A DNA stretch of 64,000 bases, taken from positions 682,001 to 746,000 of the forward strand of contig NZ_CP041356.1 of the NCBI RefSeq assembly GCF_006965445.1. The letters are read 5' to 3'. The first letter of the stretch is position 1. The number at the start of each line of letters is the position of its first letter. Both the position numbers and the translations under genes were made by a program. Below, piece after piece: positions 17,857-25,828 of this stretch. This DNA comes from Lactococcus protaetiae (GTDB lineage Bacteria > Bacillota > Bacilli > Lactobacillales > Streptococcaceae). A model generated the notes under the pieces. The model saw only the letters and a program-made list of their open reading frames with translations. It did no database searches and was not told where the DNA came from.

Positions 17857-18894
17857 ATGAATACGAATACAAAAGAGAAAAAAGAACTGTTAGATTTGAC
17901 GATTTATGCTTTCCATAAGCCTTTGACAGCAGCACGTGAGGCAGCATTCTACAAACTCCTAGAGTTTTCAAAAGCTTATCGCCATCTGGAAAATGAACGA
18001 TTGACGTCAATGGTTATTGACACGCACTTTGACGTTTTTTGGAAAAAGCAACAACTCAAAATGTCAGGAGTTGGCTATGTCGCAAGTTACCCAGAAGCTA
18101 GGGGGAATGGGGCTATTCGTCAGCTAATGACCCAACTTTTGCGGGAAAATTATGAAGCTGGGACCGCTCTTTCTTATCTTGCACCATTTTCTTATCAATT
18201 TTATGGCAAATTTGGTTATTCGTATGCTTTTGACCAAAAATCCTATACGATGAAAGCAATAGATTTTCCTAAAGGTCAAAAAACAAAAGGCGAAATAACG
18301 AGAGAAGTGCTGACAGAGTCTGCTATTAATGATGATTCTGCTGATTCACTTTTGTCAGTACTGACAGAAATTCATCAGCAAGCTTACAATCAAGGTTCGC
18401 TCATTCGTCCACCGTATTTATGGGATTATTATTTCAAACACAAGTCTCAGCCGTATTTTGCGGTCTATCGTGAAGAGGGAAAGGCTCTAGGCTACCTTAT
18501 TTACGAGTTTTCAGAAATGACTTTTGTTATTCGTGAATTGATTTTTTTGACAGAGTCTGCAAAACAAGCCCTATATCGATTTGTTTACAGCCATTCAGGA
18601 AGTTTCGAGAAGGTGTCGTGGGTTGCTACCAGCGACACTCAACTTGAGTACGATATGCCAGAGCCAACGCGTGCAACAATCCAGCTTATTCCTTATATGC
18701 AGGCGCGTATCATAAATTTACATGAGTTTTTGAAGATAAATGGTCAGCCCAATTTTGCTGCAGAAATCGTAGATGAACTTATTCCAGAAAATAATCAAAT
18801 TGTAGGGACAGGAATACCAGAGAAGATGACAATTGGTGAATTTACAGCAAAGGTGTTGCGTGAAAATCATGCCATACTTCGTGAATATTTTTAA
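17857..18894 (+). CDS. GNAT family N-acetyltransferase (Eis-like)
   Basis: This 345-residue protein has an N-terminal GNAT domain and the C-terminal sterol-carrier-like region of the Eis family. The acetyl-CoA pyrophosphate loop is visible as YPEARGNGAIRQLM (residues about 78-91), following the strand VGYVAS. LAPFSYQFYGKFGYSYAF is the Eis-type 'FY.KFGY' segment. The family acetylates amino groups of aminoglycosides, lysines or peptides; the target is unknown. A -10 TGTTAAAAT ends seven bases before the ATG, so the mRNA is probably leaderless. A CTGTCAGTACTGACAG-type palindrome at 18353-18366 encodes SVLTE. Confidence 0.82.
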   Translation: MNTNTKEKKELLDLTIYAFHKPLTAAREAAFYKLLEFSKAYRHLENERLTSMVIDTHFDVFWKKQQLKMSGVGYVASYPEARGNGAIRQLMTQLLRENYEAGTALSYLAPFSYQFYGKFGYSYAFDQKSYTMKAIDFPKGQKTKGEITREVLTESAINDDSADSLLSVLTEIHQQAYNQGSLIRPPYLWDYYFKHKSQPYFAVYREEGKALGYLIYEFSEMTFVIRELIFLTESAKQALYRFVYSHSGSFEKVSWVATSDTQLEYDMPEPTRATIQLIPYMQARIINLHEFLKINGQPNFAAEIVDELIPENNQIVGTGIPEKMTIGEFTAKVLRENHAILREYF

Positions 18895-18935
18895 TTAGGA
18901 ATAATCAATTTTTTTATCAATAAAGTCAGCACTTT

Positions 18936-18971
18936 AAAAAATTCTTTGCCATTGGAGCAGAGAATTTTTTT
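18936..18971 (+). terminator. Terminator of the acetyltransferase gene
   Basis: AAAAAATTCT pairs with AGAATTTTTT over a loop of about 13 bases, with a T run. Confidence 0.7.
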
Positions 18972-19399
18972 ATTTGGCGAGCGAGAAAAGATGAGAAGCT
19001 GATTTTATTGAAAAGTGTTTAATTTTACATTATTACAAGTATATTACTAAACGAGATTGGTATAGTCAGGTTTTTGTTGAAGATTAGGAAGCTCGGAAAG
19101 AAAGCGCTAAACCTATATAAAAATAAGATTTTTGCTTTATTGTTTCAATTTGAGAAACATGTTTTTTTGGCATGGATAACGCTTGCATTTTTGCTTTGAA
19201 AACCTTATCATAGAATTAAGATTTATTTCAGGTTAAAAATGAAATAAAAAATACATTAGATTTTATAATTGATTTCAGGGTGTTTGAGGTCGAAAAAAAG
19301 ATAAATTTTAGATTTTTGTTGAAAATATGAATTTATGATTTTCTATTTTTCATGACGTTAGAACAAATGCTCTTTACAGCTTAAAGAAAAGGAGAAAAA
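18972..19399 (+). promoter_or_regulatory. Control region of the mupG-like/PTS locus with cre sites
   Basis: No gene is seen in this gap. A promoter with -35 TTGCAT (19183-19188), 17-bp spacer and -10 TATCAT (19206-19211) overlaps GGATAACGCTTGCA (19174-19187), which matches the catabolite-responsive element TGWAARCGYTWNCW at 12 of 14 positions. A weaker candidate is at 19099-19112. CcpA repression is the likely meaning. The leader is about 180 bases and AT-rich, with no recognised riboswitch. Confidence 0.6.
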
Positions 19400-20491
19400 A
19401 TGGGAAAATTAGGAGTTTCCGTTTATCCAGAACGTTCAACTTTTGAAGCAGATAAAGCCTATCTTGACCTTGCTCATAAATATGGTTTCAAGCGTGTTTT
19501 TACTTCACTACTTGAGATTGATGGTGATAAAGATGCTGTCCTTGCGAGTTTCAAAAAAGTTGTAGATTATGCGAACGGACTTGATATGGAAGTGATGGTT
19601 GATATCAATCCAGGTCTCTTTAAACAACTTGATATCAGCTATGATGACCTGAGCTTTTTCCATGAGATGGGGGCGGACGGTGTTCGTCTTGATATCGGAT
19701 TTACAGGAGCTGAGGAAGCGCGCATGACACGCAATCCGTATGGCATCAAGATTGAAATCAATATGAGCCAAGGGACAACTTATGTTGATAGTATTATGGA
19801 TTATTCTCCTGATACAGAAAAACTTCTTGGCAGTCACAACTTCTACCCACATCGTTACACGGGACTTGAATTTAATCACTATGTGAAATGCACAGAGAAG
19901 TTTAATGGCTACAATCTCAATACAATGGCATTTGTTAATTCTCACGCAGCAACATTTGGACCGTGGCCAACTCAAGATGGACTATGTACCCTTGAAGACC
20001 ACCGCGACCTTGACATTGCAACACAAGTGAAGCATTACAAACTTCTCGGAGGGATTAATGACATCACTATCGCTAATGCTTATGCAAGTGAAGAAGAACT
20101 GAGAGCAATGAGTGAAGCATTTAATGCTGCTATGCCAGAACTCAAAGTTGTTCCACGTGAAACGATTACTGAGGCAGAGCGTAAATGTCTTTACGAAGCG
20201 ACTCATAGCTATCGTGGTGATAAATCAGCTTATATGCTTCGCTCTACCATGACGCGTGTCATTTACAAAGACCTTGATTTTCCACCACATGATAATTACA
20301 CCATTCAACGAGGCGATGTTATTGTTGATAACAATGGTTATGGGCAATATAAAGGTGAAACCCAAATTGCTCTACGTGAAATGGAAAATGATGGACGTGT
20401 GAATGTTGTAGGACGTATTTCTGATGATGAACTCTTTTTACTTGATTTTCTGAAACCGTGGAGTTCTTTCAAATTTATCGAAAGTGACTAA
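19400..20491 (+). CDS. DUF871 / MupG-type TIM-barrel protein
   Basis: This 363-residue protein belongs to the DUF871 family, whose characterised member MupG is a 6-phospho-N-acetylmuramidase. It begins GKLGVSVYPERSTFEADKAY, typical of the family, with an N-terminal TIM barrel (to about residue 240) and a small C-terminal beta domain. HNFYPHRYTGL and GVRLDIGFTGAEEA are conserved family stretches. GGAG precedes the ATG. It sits directly before a cellobiose-type PTS permease, so its substrate is probably a phosphorylated disaccharide brought in by that permease; a cell-wall sugar and a plant beta-glucoside are both possible. Confidence 0.82.
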   Translation: MGKLGVSVYPERSTFEADKAYLDLAHKYGFKRVFTSLLEIDGDKDAVLASFKKVVDYANGLDMEVMVDINPGLFKQLDISYDDLSFFHEMGADGVRLDIGFTGAEEARMTRNPYGIKIEINMSQGTTYVDSIMDYSPDTEKLLGSHNFYPHRYTGLEFNHYVKCTEKFNGYNLNTMAFVNSHAATFGPWPTQDGLCTLEDHRDLDIATQVKHYKLLGGINDITIANAYASEEELRAMSEAFNAAMPELKVVPRETITEAERKCLYEATHSYRGDKSAYMLRSTMTRVIYKDLDFPPHDNYTIQRGDVIVDNNGYGQYKGETQIALREMENDGRVNVVGRISDDELFLLDFLKPWSSFKFIESD

Positions 20492-20499
20492 AATAAAGT

Positions 20500-20607
20500 C
20501 TGTCAGTATACTGACAGGGCTTATAATCTTTGAAAGGGTACCCTTTCTCTTTTGCAAAGCAAAAGAGACACTTACAGCCCTTTATCTCTTTCTGTCAGTA
20601 CTGACAG
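20500..20607 (+). repeat. Two CTGTCAG-type palindromes around another hairpin
   Basis: The 184-base gap carries CTGTCAGTATACTGACAG (20500-20517), a hairpin with AAAAGAGA/TCTCTTTT arms near 20547-20570 and CTGTCAGTACTGACAG (20592-20607). None is followed by a convincing T run, so they may attenuate rather than stop transcription into the permease gene. Confidence 0.65.
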
Positions 20608-20675
20608 AAACTTAACCTCGTTCAAAATTTATTTTTTGGAGTATTTATTATATATTATCTTAAAAGGAGGATTCC

Positions 20676-22181
20676 ATGAACGGAATTACTGCGTGGATGG
20701 AGAAATATCTCGTCCCTATTGCGGCAAAAATCGGGTCTCAAAAACACTTGGTTGCGCTGCGTGACTCATTCATTGGAATGTTGCCAGCAACTCTTGCTGG
20801 TGCAATGGCTGCGTTAATCTCAGCTATCGTTACAACATTCCCATCGGCTCTTCAACAGATGATTCAAGGACCAACTAAGGCAGCGGCTTCAGCAGCAGCA
20901 GGTACAGGGTGGACTTTGGCAAATACACCTGTTTTCAAAGAGTTAAACAACATCTCAGGACTTGTTAACCAAGGTACCCTAACAGTTATCGGTCTTATCT
21001 TTGCCTTTTCTTGGGGTTACAACTTGGCACGTGCTTATGGAGTCAATGACTTGGCTGGTGGTATCGTATCAACAGCAACATTGATGATGGGCTTACCAAA
21101 CCAATTTGGCCGTTTCACTACAGCGCTTGCTAACATTGGTGGAATGGATAAAGCAACAGGTGCTTCAAAAGCTAATGATGCTGTCAACACTGTATTGTCA
21201 AACCAATTTATCGCTACATGGAAACCTGGTTTTGCAGCTGGACAACTTGATGCTGGGGCATATTTCACTGTTATGATTATGGGTGCAATCGCAGTCATCA
21301 TCTATGCAAAATTAATGCTTGCTGACATCACAATCAAGATGCCAGAATCAGTACCACCTGCAGTAGCAAAAGCTTTCTTGGCTATTATTCCTACAATCGC
21401 AGCACTTTACATTGCAGGTATTATCTACTACATCGTAAATACACTTTCAGGCGAATCACTCGTCTTCCTGATTCAAAAGTATATCGCTCAACCGTTCCAA
21501 ATCTTGTCACAAAACATTATTTCCGTGCTAATTGTCACGATTTTCGTATCAATCTTCTGGTTCTTCGGAATTCATGGTCCAAATGTATTGTCACCAGCAC
21601 TTGATGGTATCTGGGGACCTCTTGGGCTTGACAACATGAACTTGTGGAACAAGATTCATACATCAGGTATCCAACATTTGGTTGCTAATGGAGCAACTTC
21701 ACGTGCGCACGCTATCAATGGTGAATATGTGAATATCTGGGTACGTGGTTCATGGGACGCATTCGCATGGTTTGGTGGTTCAGGTGGTACAATTACCCTT
21801 GTTCTTGCTATCCTTATCTTCTCTAAACGTAAAGATTACCAAATCGTTGGTCGTCTGGGACTTGCACCAGGTCTCTTCAATATCAATGAACCAGTTCTCT
21901 TTGGTTTACCAGTTGTATTGAATGCAATCTTTGCTATTCCATTCGTTGTGGCACCACTTGTAGCCGTTGTCGTTGCGTATGTTGCAACAGCGCTTCAATT
22001 GGTTAACCCTGTTGTACTTGCAGTACCATGGGTAACACCACCAATCATGAATGCCTTCATGGCGACAGGTTTTGACTGGCGTGCGATTATCATTGCTATC
22101 ATCAACTTGGCAATTACCTTCTTCATCTGGGCACCATTTGTTATTGCTGCTAACAAGATGGAAGAAGCAGATCTTGACTAA
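20676..22181 (+). CDS. PTS system, cellobiose/beta-glucoside-type EIIC permease
   Basis: EIIC is the membrane channel of a lactose/cellobiose-class phosphotransferase system. The 501-residue protein has about ten hydrophobic segments. The substrate-binding loop motif is FNINEPVLFGLPVVLN near residue 405, the hallmark of this class. GGAGG stands six bases before the ATG. No EIIA or EIIB gene is in the window, so these must be encoded elsewhere, as with the lactococcal ptcC/ptcBA split. The protein is somewhat longer than PtcC because of an extra segment around residues 150-190. Confidence 0.88.
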   Translation: MNGITAWMEKYLVPIAAKIGSQKHLVALRDSFIGMLPATLAGAMAALISAIVTTFPSALQQMIQGPTKAAASAAAGTGWTLANTPVFKELNNISGLVNQGTLTVIGLIFAFSWGYNLARAYGVNDLAGGIVSTATLMMGLPNQFGRFTTALANIGGMDKATGASKANDAVNTVLSNQFIATWKPGFAAGQLDAGAYFTVMIMGAIAVIIYAKLMLADITIKMPESVPPAVAKAFLAIIPTIAALYIAGIIYYIVNTLSGESLVFLIQKYIAQPFQILSQNIISVLIVTIFVSIFWFFGIHGPNVLSPALDGIWGPLGLDNMNLWNKIHTSGIQHLVANGATSRAHAINGEYVNIWVRGSWDAFAWFGGSGGTITLVLAILIFSKRKDYQIVGRLGLAPGLFNINEPVLFGLPVVLNAIFAIPFVVAPLVAVVVAYVATALQLVNPVVLAVPWVTPPIMNAFMATGFDWRAIIIAIINLAITFFIWAPFVIAANKMEEADLD

Positions 22182-22193
22182 TTTGAACTCTGC

Positions 22194-22230
22194 TATAGAG
22201 CAAGGAATCTCCTTGCTCTATACATTTTTT
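22194..22230 (+). terminator. Strong terminator of the PTS locus
   Basis: A 13-bp perfect stem (TATAGAGCAAGGA with TCCTTGCTCTATA), three-base loop and T run. The next 260 bases hold no gene; they include CGTTGTAAACAACAACG near 22291-22307 and repeat-like remnants near 22365. Confidence 0.9.
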
Positions 22231-22495
22231 GTTAAATATGATAAGATTTTGGTAAAATCTTACCGTATTTGATAAAAACGATGTCTAATTTCGTTGTAAA
22301 CAACAACGAATTGACATTGCAGTCGCCACTAACCAGTTCTTCCTGTAACTCCAACTCCCTAGATACTTTAGTGTTTTAGTGTAGATAGCGGAGTGGAGGA
22401 TAGAATAAATGGATAAAAATCTCCAAAGGATTTTAAAGTGGTGCCAGTATAAATTTATTGATTAGCGGCAAAAACTCCGCAGAAAGGAAATTATT

Positions 22496-22699
22496 ATGAT
22501 TATCGTAAATCTCGCTCAAAGACAAGAAGAAATTATCGCACTTTTAGAATCCAAAGGATATCATTTTGTAAAAAAACAGGGCATTAAACTTTCTTTTGAA
22601 GTTCCAGAAGGGACAGAAGACCTGAATGCCGCGGCAGTTGAGGTAAAAGCACTTATCAAGGGAACAGAGTGGGGCCAGTGCTCTATTTCAACGTGGTAG
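22496..22699 (+). CDS. Conserved small hypothetical protein
   Basis: This is a 67-residue soluble protein with alternating charged helices and strands (MIIVNLAQRQEEIIALLESK, then KLSFEVPEGTEDLNAAAVEV). AAAGGA seven bases before the ATG supports translation. No function is recognised. It precedes a small membrane-protein gene by four bases, so they are probably coexpressed. Confidence 0.55.
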   Translation: MIIVNLAQRQEEIIALLESKGYHFVKKQGIKLSFEVPEGTEDLNAAAVEVKALIKGTEWGQCSISTW

Positions 22700-22703
22700 T
22701 CGC

Positions 22704-22898
22704 ATGAGTACGTGGGGTGTTGCTTTTATTAGCTTAGGTCTTTTACTTGTAGCTTATCGAAATTGGTTCGGCTTGGTGGTTATTATATTAGGTGCTGTGA
22801 TGATGATTGTAGCACGTAATAATAAAAAGAAAGCCGCGAAGTTGGAACAAGAAAAACTACGTGAGCATAGAGAAACAGAAATAAAATCAAGGAAATAA
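22704..22898 (+). CDS. Small membrane protein with charged cytoplasmic tail
   Basis: The 64-residue protein has two hydrophobic stretches (residues about 5-20 and 22-38), then a highly charged Lys/Glu/Arg tail that looks helical. No family is recognised. Its ATG lies four bases after the previous stop, and a terminator follows, so the two genes form a unit. Confidence 0.55.
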   Translation: MSTWGVAFISLGLLLVAYRNWFGLVVIILGAVMMIVARNNKKKAAKLEQEKLREHRETEIKSRK

Positions 22899-22901
22899 TT
22901 T

Positions 22902-22934
22902 AAAAAAAGTGACTTTCAAAAGAGTCGCTTTTTA
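22902..22934 (+). terminator. Terminator of the two small genes
   Basis: AAAAAGTGACT pairs with AGTCGCTTTTT (one T-G wobble) over a loop of about eight bases, and a T run follows. Confidence 0.7.
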
Positions 22935-22997
22935 TAGTGGATGTGCAATAATATATCAAATCCGACTTTCTCAAATTTATCTAAGGGTTGTATAAAT

Positions 22998-23510
22998 AAA
23001 GTCAAGACTTATTCAGTGGGAGTTTCGTAAAACATTTGTCCATTTTCTCTAGTCGCTATCTTCGCTGAGCTACGCTGTCCGTTTGATTGCCATTTGGCGT
23101 TGGCACTTTAGTGCCTTACAGCCAATGGTCATGCGAAGCTAGCTGCTAAAGCAGCAAGAGCAAAAGGCGATTCGACTGATAAAAGGGCAACTCGCCACTG
23201 AATTTAAGGTACAACCTCTAGGTGTAACAACTAAGCGACTTGTACGCAGCTAAAACTGCAACAGTCTGCTTAACATCTTCGATATGAGATCACACCTCCG
23301 CTTCACTTCGTTATCCATTCGCTCTATCTACGCTTTGCTACGTTGTTGATTTCACTAACCGACTAAAGTCGGAAGTTCAAATCGCAATCGACTAAAGTCG
23401 CAAGGCGAAGTGGTCTTATCCAAGAAGCCTAGGCGCTTCAGCGCCTTAGCGAGCACCGACAGCGTAGCCCAAAGGGCGGAGATAGCATGCACTTACTTCG
23501 ATAAATTAAA
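22998..23510 (-). repeat. Mosaic hairpin repeat, copy C
   Basis: This block is largely the reverse complement of copy A with internal deletions. It starts with the type-1 tail (AAGTCAAGACTTATTCAGTG at 23001-23020) and ends with the head (GATAGCATGCACTTACTTCG, 23482-23501). In between are CACTTTAGTG, CTGCTAAAGCAG, GACTAAAGTC and GGCGCTTCAGCGCC hairpins. It lies 100 bases after a terminator and ends just before the 6-phospho-beta-glucosidase promoter. Confidence 0.75.
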
Positions 23511-23535
23511 AACAAGTTCCGCAATATGTAACACT

Positions 23536-23561
23536 AGAAAACGTTTCCAACGTGTTATAAT
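23536..23561 (+). promoter_or_regulatory. cre site and extended -10 promoter of the 6-phospho-beta-glucosidase gene
   Basis: AGAAAACGTTTCCA (23536-23549) matches the cre consensus at 13 of 14 positions. It overlaps the -35 region of an extended -10 promoter (TGtTATAAT, hexamer 23556-23561). CcpA bound here should block transcription when glucose is present. Confidence 0.8.
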
Positions 23562-23661
23562 AAAAGAAATGCTAAGCTTGTGAAGTCATATATTTTATTT
23601 TTGCTTGAGCTACTCTTCGCAAAATTGACTTTACACGACTAATATAAAGAAGGAGTAGAAG

Positions 23662-25098
23662 ATGGAACATAAAAAATTGAATGCTTTTCCTAAAGATTTT
23701 CTTTGGGGCTCAGCATCTGCTGCCTACCAAGTTGAGGGAGCACCTTTTGAAGATGGAAAAAAAGCAAGCGTTTGGGATAACTTCGTACGCATTCCAGGTA
23801 AAACTTTTAAAGGAACCAATGGTGATGTAGCAGTTGACCATTATCATCGCTACAAAGAAGATGTTGCCTTGATGAAAGAAATGGGACTGAAATCTTATCG
23901 TTTCTCAATTGCGTGGACGCGGATTATTCCTGATGGACGCGGAGCAGTAAATGCTGTAGGTCTTGCTTTTTATGAGAATTTAATTGATGAGTTGATTGCA
24001 AATGGCATTGAGCCTGTTGTTACCCTTTATCATTGGGATTTGCCACAAGCCTTGCAAGATTTGTATGGAGGCTGGGAATCTCGCGAAATCATCGGTGATT
24101 TTGTGAATTATGCAGAAGTTTTGTTTAAAGCCTTTAAGGGTAAAGTCAAATATTGGGTTTCCTTAAATGAACAAAATATTTTTACGAATCAAGGATGGGC
24201 GATTGCGACACACCCACCAGGGAAAACAGACCTTAAGTTATTTTATCAAGTTAATCATATTGCAAATCTGGTCAATGCAGCAGTCATTAACAAATTTCAT
24301 GAACTGGAGATTCCAGGACAAATTGGGCCATCTTTTGCATATACGCCACAATATCCCAAAGATTCTGATCCATTAAATGTTCTTGCAGCTGAAAATGCCG
24401 AAGAGCTTTATAGTCACTTTTGGATGGATGTCTATCTTTATGGAGAATACCCACTTGCTGCAATGGCTTATTTGCGTGAAAAAGGATTGGCTCCTGAGTT
24501 TGAAGAAGGTGATGCTGAACTTTTAAAATCGGCAAAACCAGATTTCCTCGGTATTAATTATTACCAGACAGCAACTAATGCATGGAACCCAACAGACGGT
24601 GGCGTTGGTGCTGCGAAATTTAATACGACAGGTAAAAAAGGAACAACTCAAGAATCAGGTGTTCCAGGTTTGCATAAAAAAGTTCAAAATCCTTTTGTCG
24701 AACGTACAAACTGGGATTGGGAAATTGACCCTGAAGGTTTACGAATTGCGCTTCGTCGGATTACTTCTCGTTATCGTATTCCAGTCATGATTACCGAGAA
24801 TGGTCTAGGGGAATATGACAAACTTGAAGATGGAAAAATCCATGATGATTATCGAATCAAATACCTTGAAACTCATGTGAAAGCAATCAAAGAAGCAATT
24901 ACAGATGGTGCAACTGTGATTGGATATCATACTTGGTCTTATACAGACCTTCTTTCTTGGCTTAATGGTTATCAAAAACGTTATGGCTTTGTCTATGTTG
25001 ACCAAGATGAAACGATGCAAGGAAGTTTAAAACGTATTCCGAAAGATTCTTACTATTGGTATCAACACATGATTGAAACTAATGGAGATGAGATTTAA
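23662..25098 (+). CDS. bglA: 6-phospho-beta-glucosidase (glycoside hydrolase family 1)
   Basis: The 478-residue enzyme splits PTS-imported cellobiose-6-P or other 6-phospho-beta-glucosides in the cytoplasm. It is a TIM-barrel GH1 protein: the signature FPKDFLWGSASAAYQVEGA is at the N-terminus, the acid/base Glu is E170 in SLNEQN, and the nucleophile is E379 in ITENG. SWLNGYQKRYGFVYVD near residue 434 holds the Ser, Lys and Tyr that bind the 6-phosphate. GGAG precedes the ATG. It is monocistronic with a cre site and own terminator, and is the likely partner of the EIIC at 20.7 kb. Confidence 0.93.
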   Translation: MEHKKLNAFPKDFLWGSASAAYQVEGAPFEDGKKASVWDNFVRIPGKTFKGTNGDVAVDHYHRYKEDVALMKEMGLKSYRFSIAWTRIIPDGRGAVNAVGLAFYENLIDELIANGIEPVVTLYHWDLPQALQDLYGGWESREIIGDFVNYAEVLFKAFKGKVKYWVSLNEQNIFTNQGWAIATHPPGKTDLKLFYQVNHIANLVNAAVINKFHELEIPGQIGPSFAYTPQYPKDSDPLNVLAAENAEELYSHFWMDVYLYGEYPLAAMAYLREKGLAPEFEEGDAELLKSAKPDFLGINYYQTATNAWNPTDGGVGAAKFNTTGKKGTTQESGVPGLHKKVQNPFVERTNWDWEIDPEGLRIALRRITSRYRIPVMITENGLGEYDKLEDGKIHDDYRIKYLETHVKAIKEAITDGATVIGYHTWSYTDLLSWLNGYQKRYGFVYVDQDETMQGSLKRIPKDSYYWYQHMIETNGDEI

Positions 25099-25106
25099 GA
25101 GAATGA

Positions 25107-25141
25107 AGCACCTATGGGTGCTTTTTGATTTATGTTATAAT
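25107..25141 (+). promoter_or_regulatory. bglA terminator and dut promoter
   Basis: AGCACC-TATG-GGTGCT followed by Ts (25107-25126) ends bglA. The extended -10 TGtTATAAT (hexamer 25136-25141) for dut begins ten bases later, and GGGAGG precedes the dut ATG. Confidence 0.7.
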
Positions 25142-25168
25142 AGATAAAAAGATTTTGGGAGGTTTAGA

Positions 25169-25621
25169 ATGAAAATACGTGGTTTTGAGATTGTCAGTAG
25201 CTATGAAAATAAAGGAATTAACCTTCCTAAGCGTTCGACTGAACATTCGGCAGGTTATGATATTGAGGCGGCAGAAACAGTCTCTCTAGCAGCTGGTGAA
25301 ATCAAATTGATTCCAACGGGACTAAAAGCTTATATGCAAACTGGTGAAGTACTTTATATGTATAGCCGTTCAAGCAATCCTCGAAAAAAAGGCTTGGTCT
25401 TGATTAATTCTGTTGGCGTTATTGACAAAGATTACTATAACAATCCTGAGAATGAAGGGCATATGTTCATGCAAATGCGCAATATTACGGAGCATGAAGT
25501 CGTTGTTGAAAAAGGGGAGCGCATCGTGCAAGGAGTATTTATGCCTTTCTTGGTCGCTGATGGCGATGATGATGTGGAAAAAGGTGTCCGTTCAGGTGGG
25601 TTTGGTTCTACTGGTGTATAA
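25169..25621 (+). CDS. dut: dUTP diphosphatase (dUTPase)
   Basis: The trimeric enzyme hydrolyses dUTP to dUMP, protecting DNA from uracil and feeding dTMP synthesis. The 150-residue length and motifs are present in order: HSAGYDIEAAE (motif 1), YSRSSNP (motif 2), NSVGVIDKDYYNN (motif 3, the nucleoside pocket), RIVQGVF (motif 4) and the flexible Gly-rich C-terminus RSGGFGSTGV (motif 5). The motif-3 form resembles that of Gram-positive and phage enzymes. It has its own promoter. Confidence 0.95.
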   Translation: MKIRGFEIVSSYENKGINLPKRSTEHSAGYDIEAAETVSLAAGEIKLIPTGLKAYMQTGEVLYMYSRSSNPRKKGLVLINSVGVIDKDYYNNPENEGHMFMQMRNITEHEVVVEKGERIVQGVFMPFLVADGDDDVEKGVRSGGFGSTGV

Positions 25622-25668
25622 TTTGGCTAAATTCCTTGTGAAAAATAAGTCATAATCAATGAATAAGG

Positions 25669-25765
25669 GCTGTCAGTATGCTGACAGCTTTTTCAGCTCT
25701 GCTGATAAAGCTTTTATTCGCCGATTCAATGCTCACGTTAATCGCATTGAACTGACAGCTTTTTT
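25669..25765 (+). repeat. 97-bp palindrome-bounded element, copy 1
   Basis: It begins with the hairpin GCTGTCAGTATGCTGACAGC, continues through a T-rich and CGCCGATTCAATG segment, holds an inner pair TTCAATGC (25725-25732)/GCATTGAA (25744-25751), and ends ACTGACAGC with a T run. A diverged copy lies inverted at 56229-56326. It follows dut and may end its transcript. Confidence 0.8.
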
Positions 25766-25813
25766 GTCAGTAATTTTTTGGGAAATGGGTAATGAGTGGT
25801 CAGTGAAATGTGC

Positions 25814-25828
25814 TATAATAGACCTATG
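25814..25828 (+). promoter_or_regulatory. Extended -10 promoter giving a leaderless nucleotidase mRNA
   Basis: TGcTATAAT (hexamer 25814-25819) ends six bases before ATG 25826, so the transcript should begin at or next to the start codon. Confidence 0.6.
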
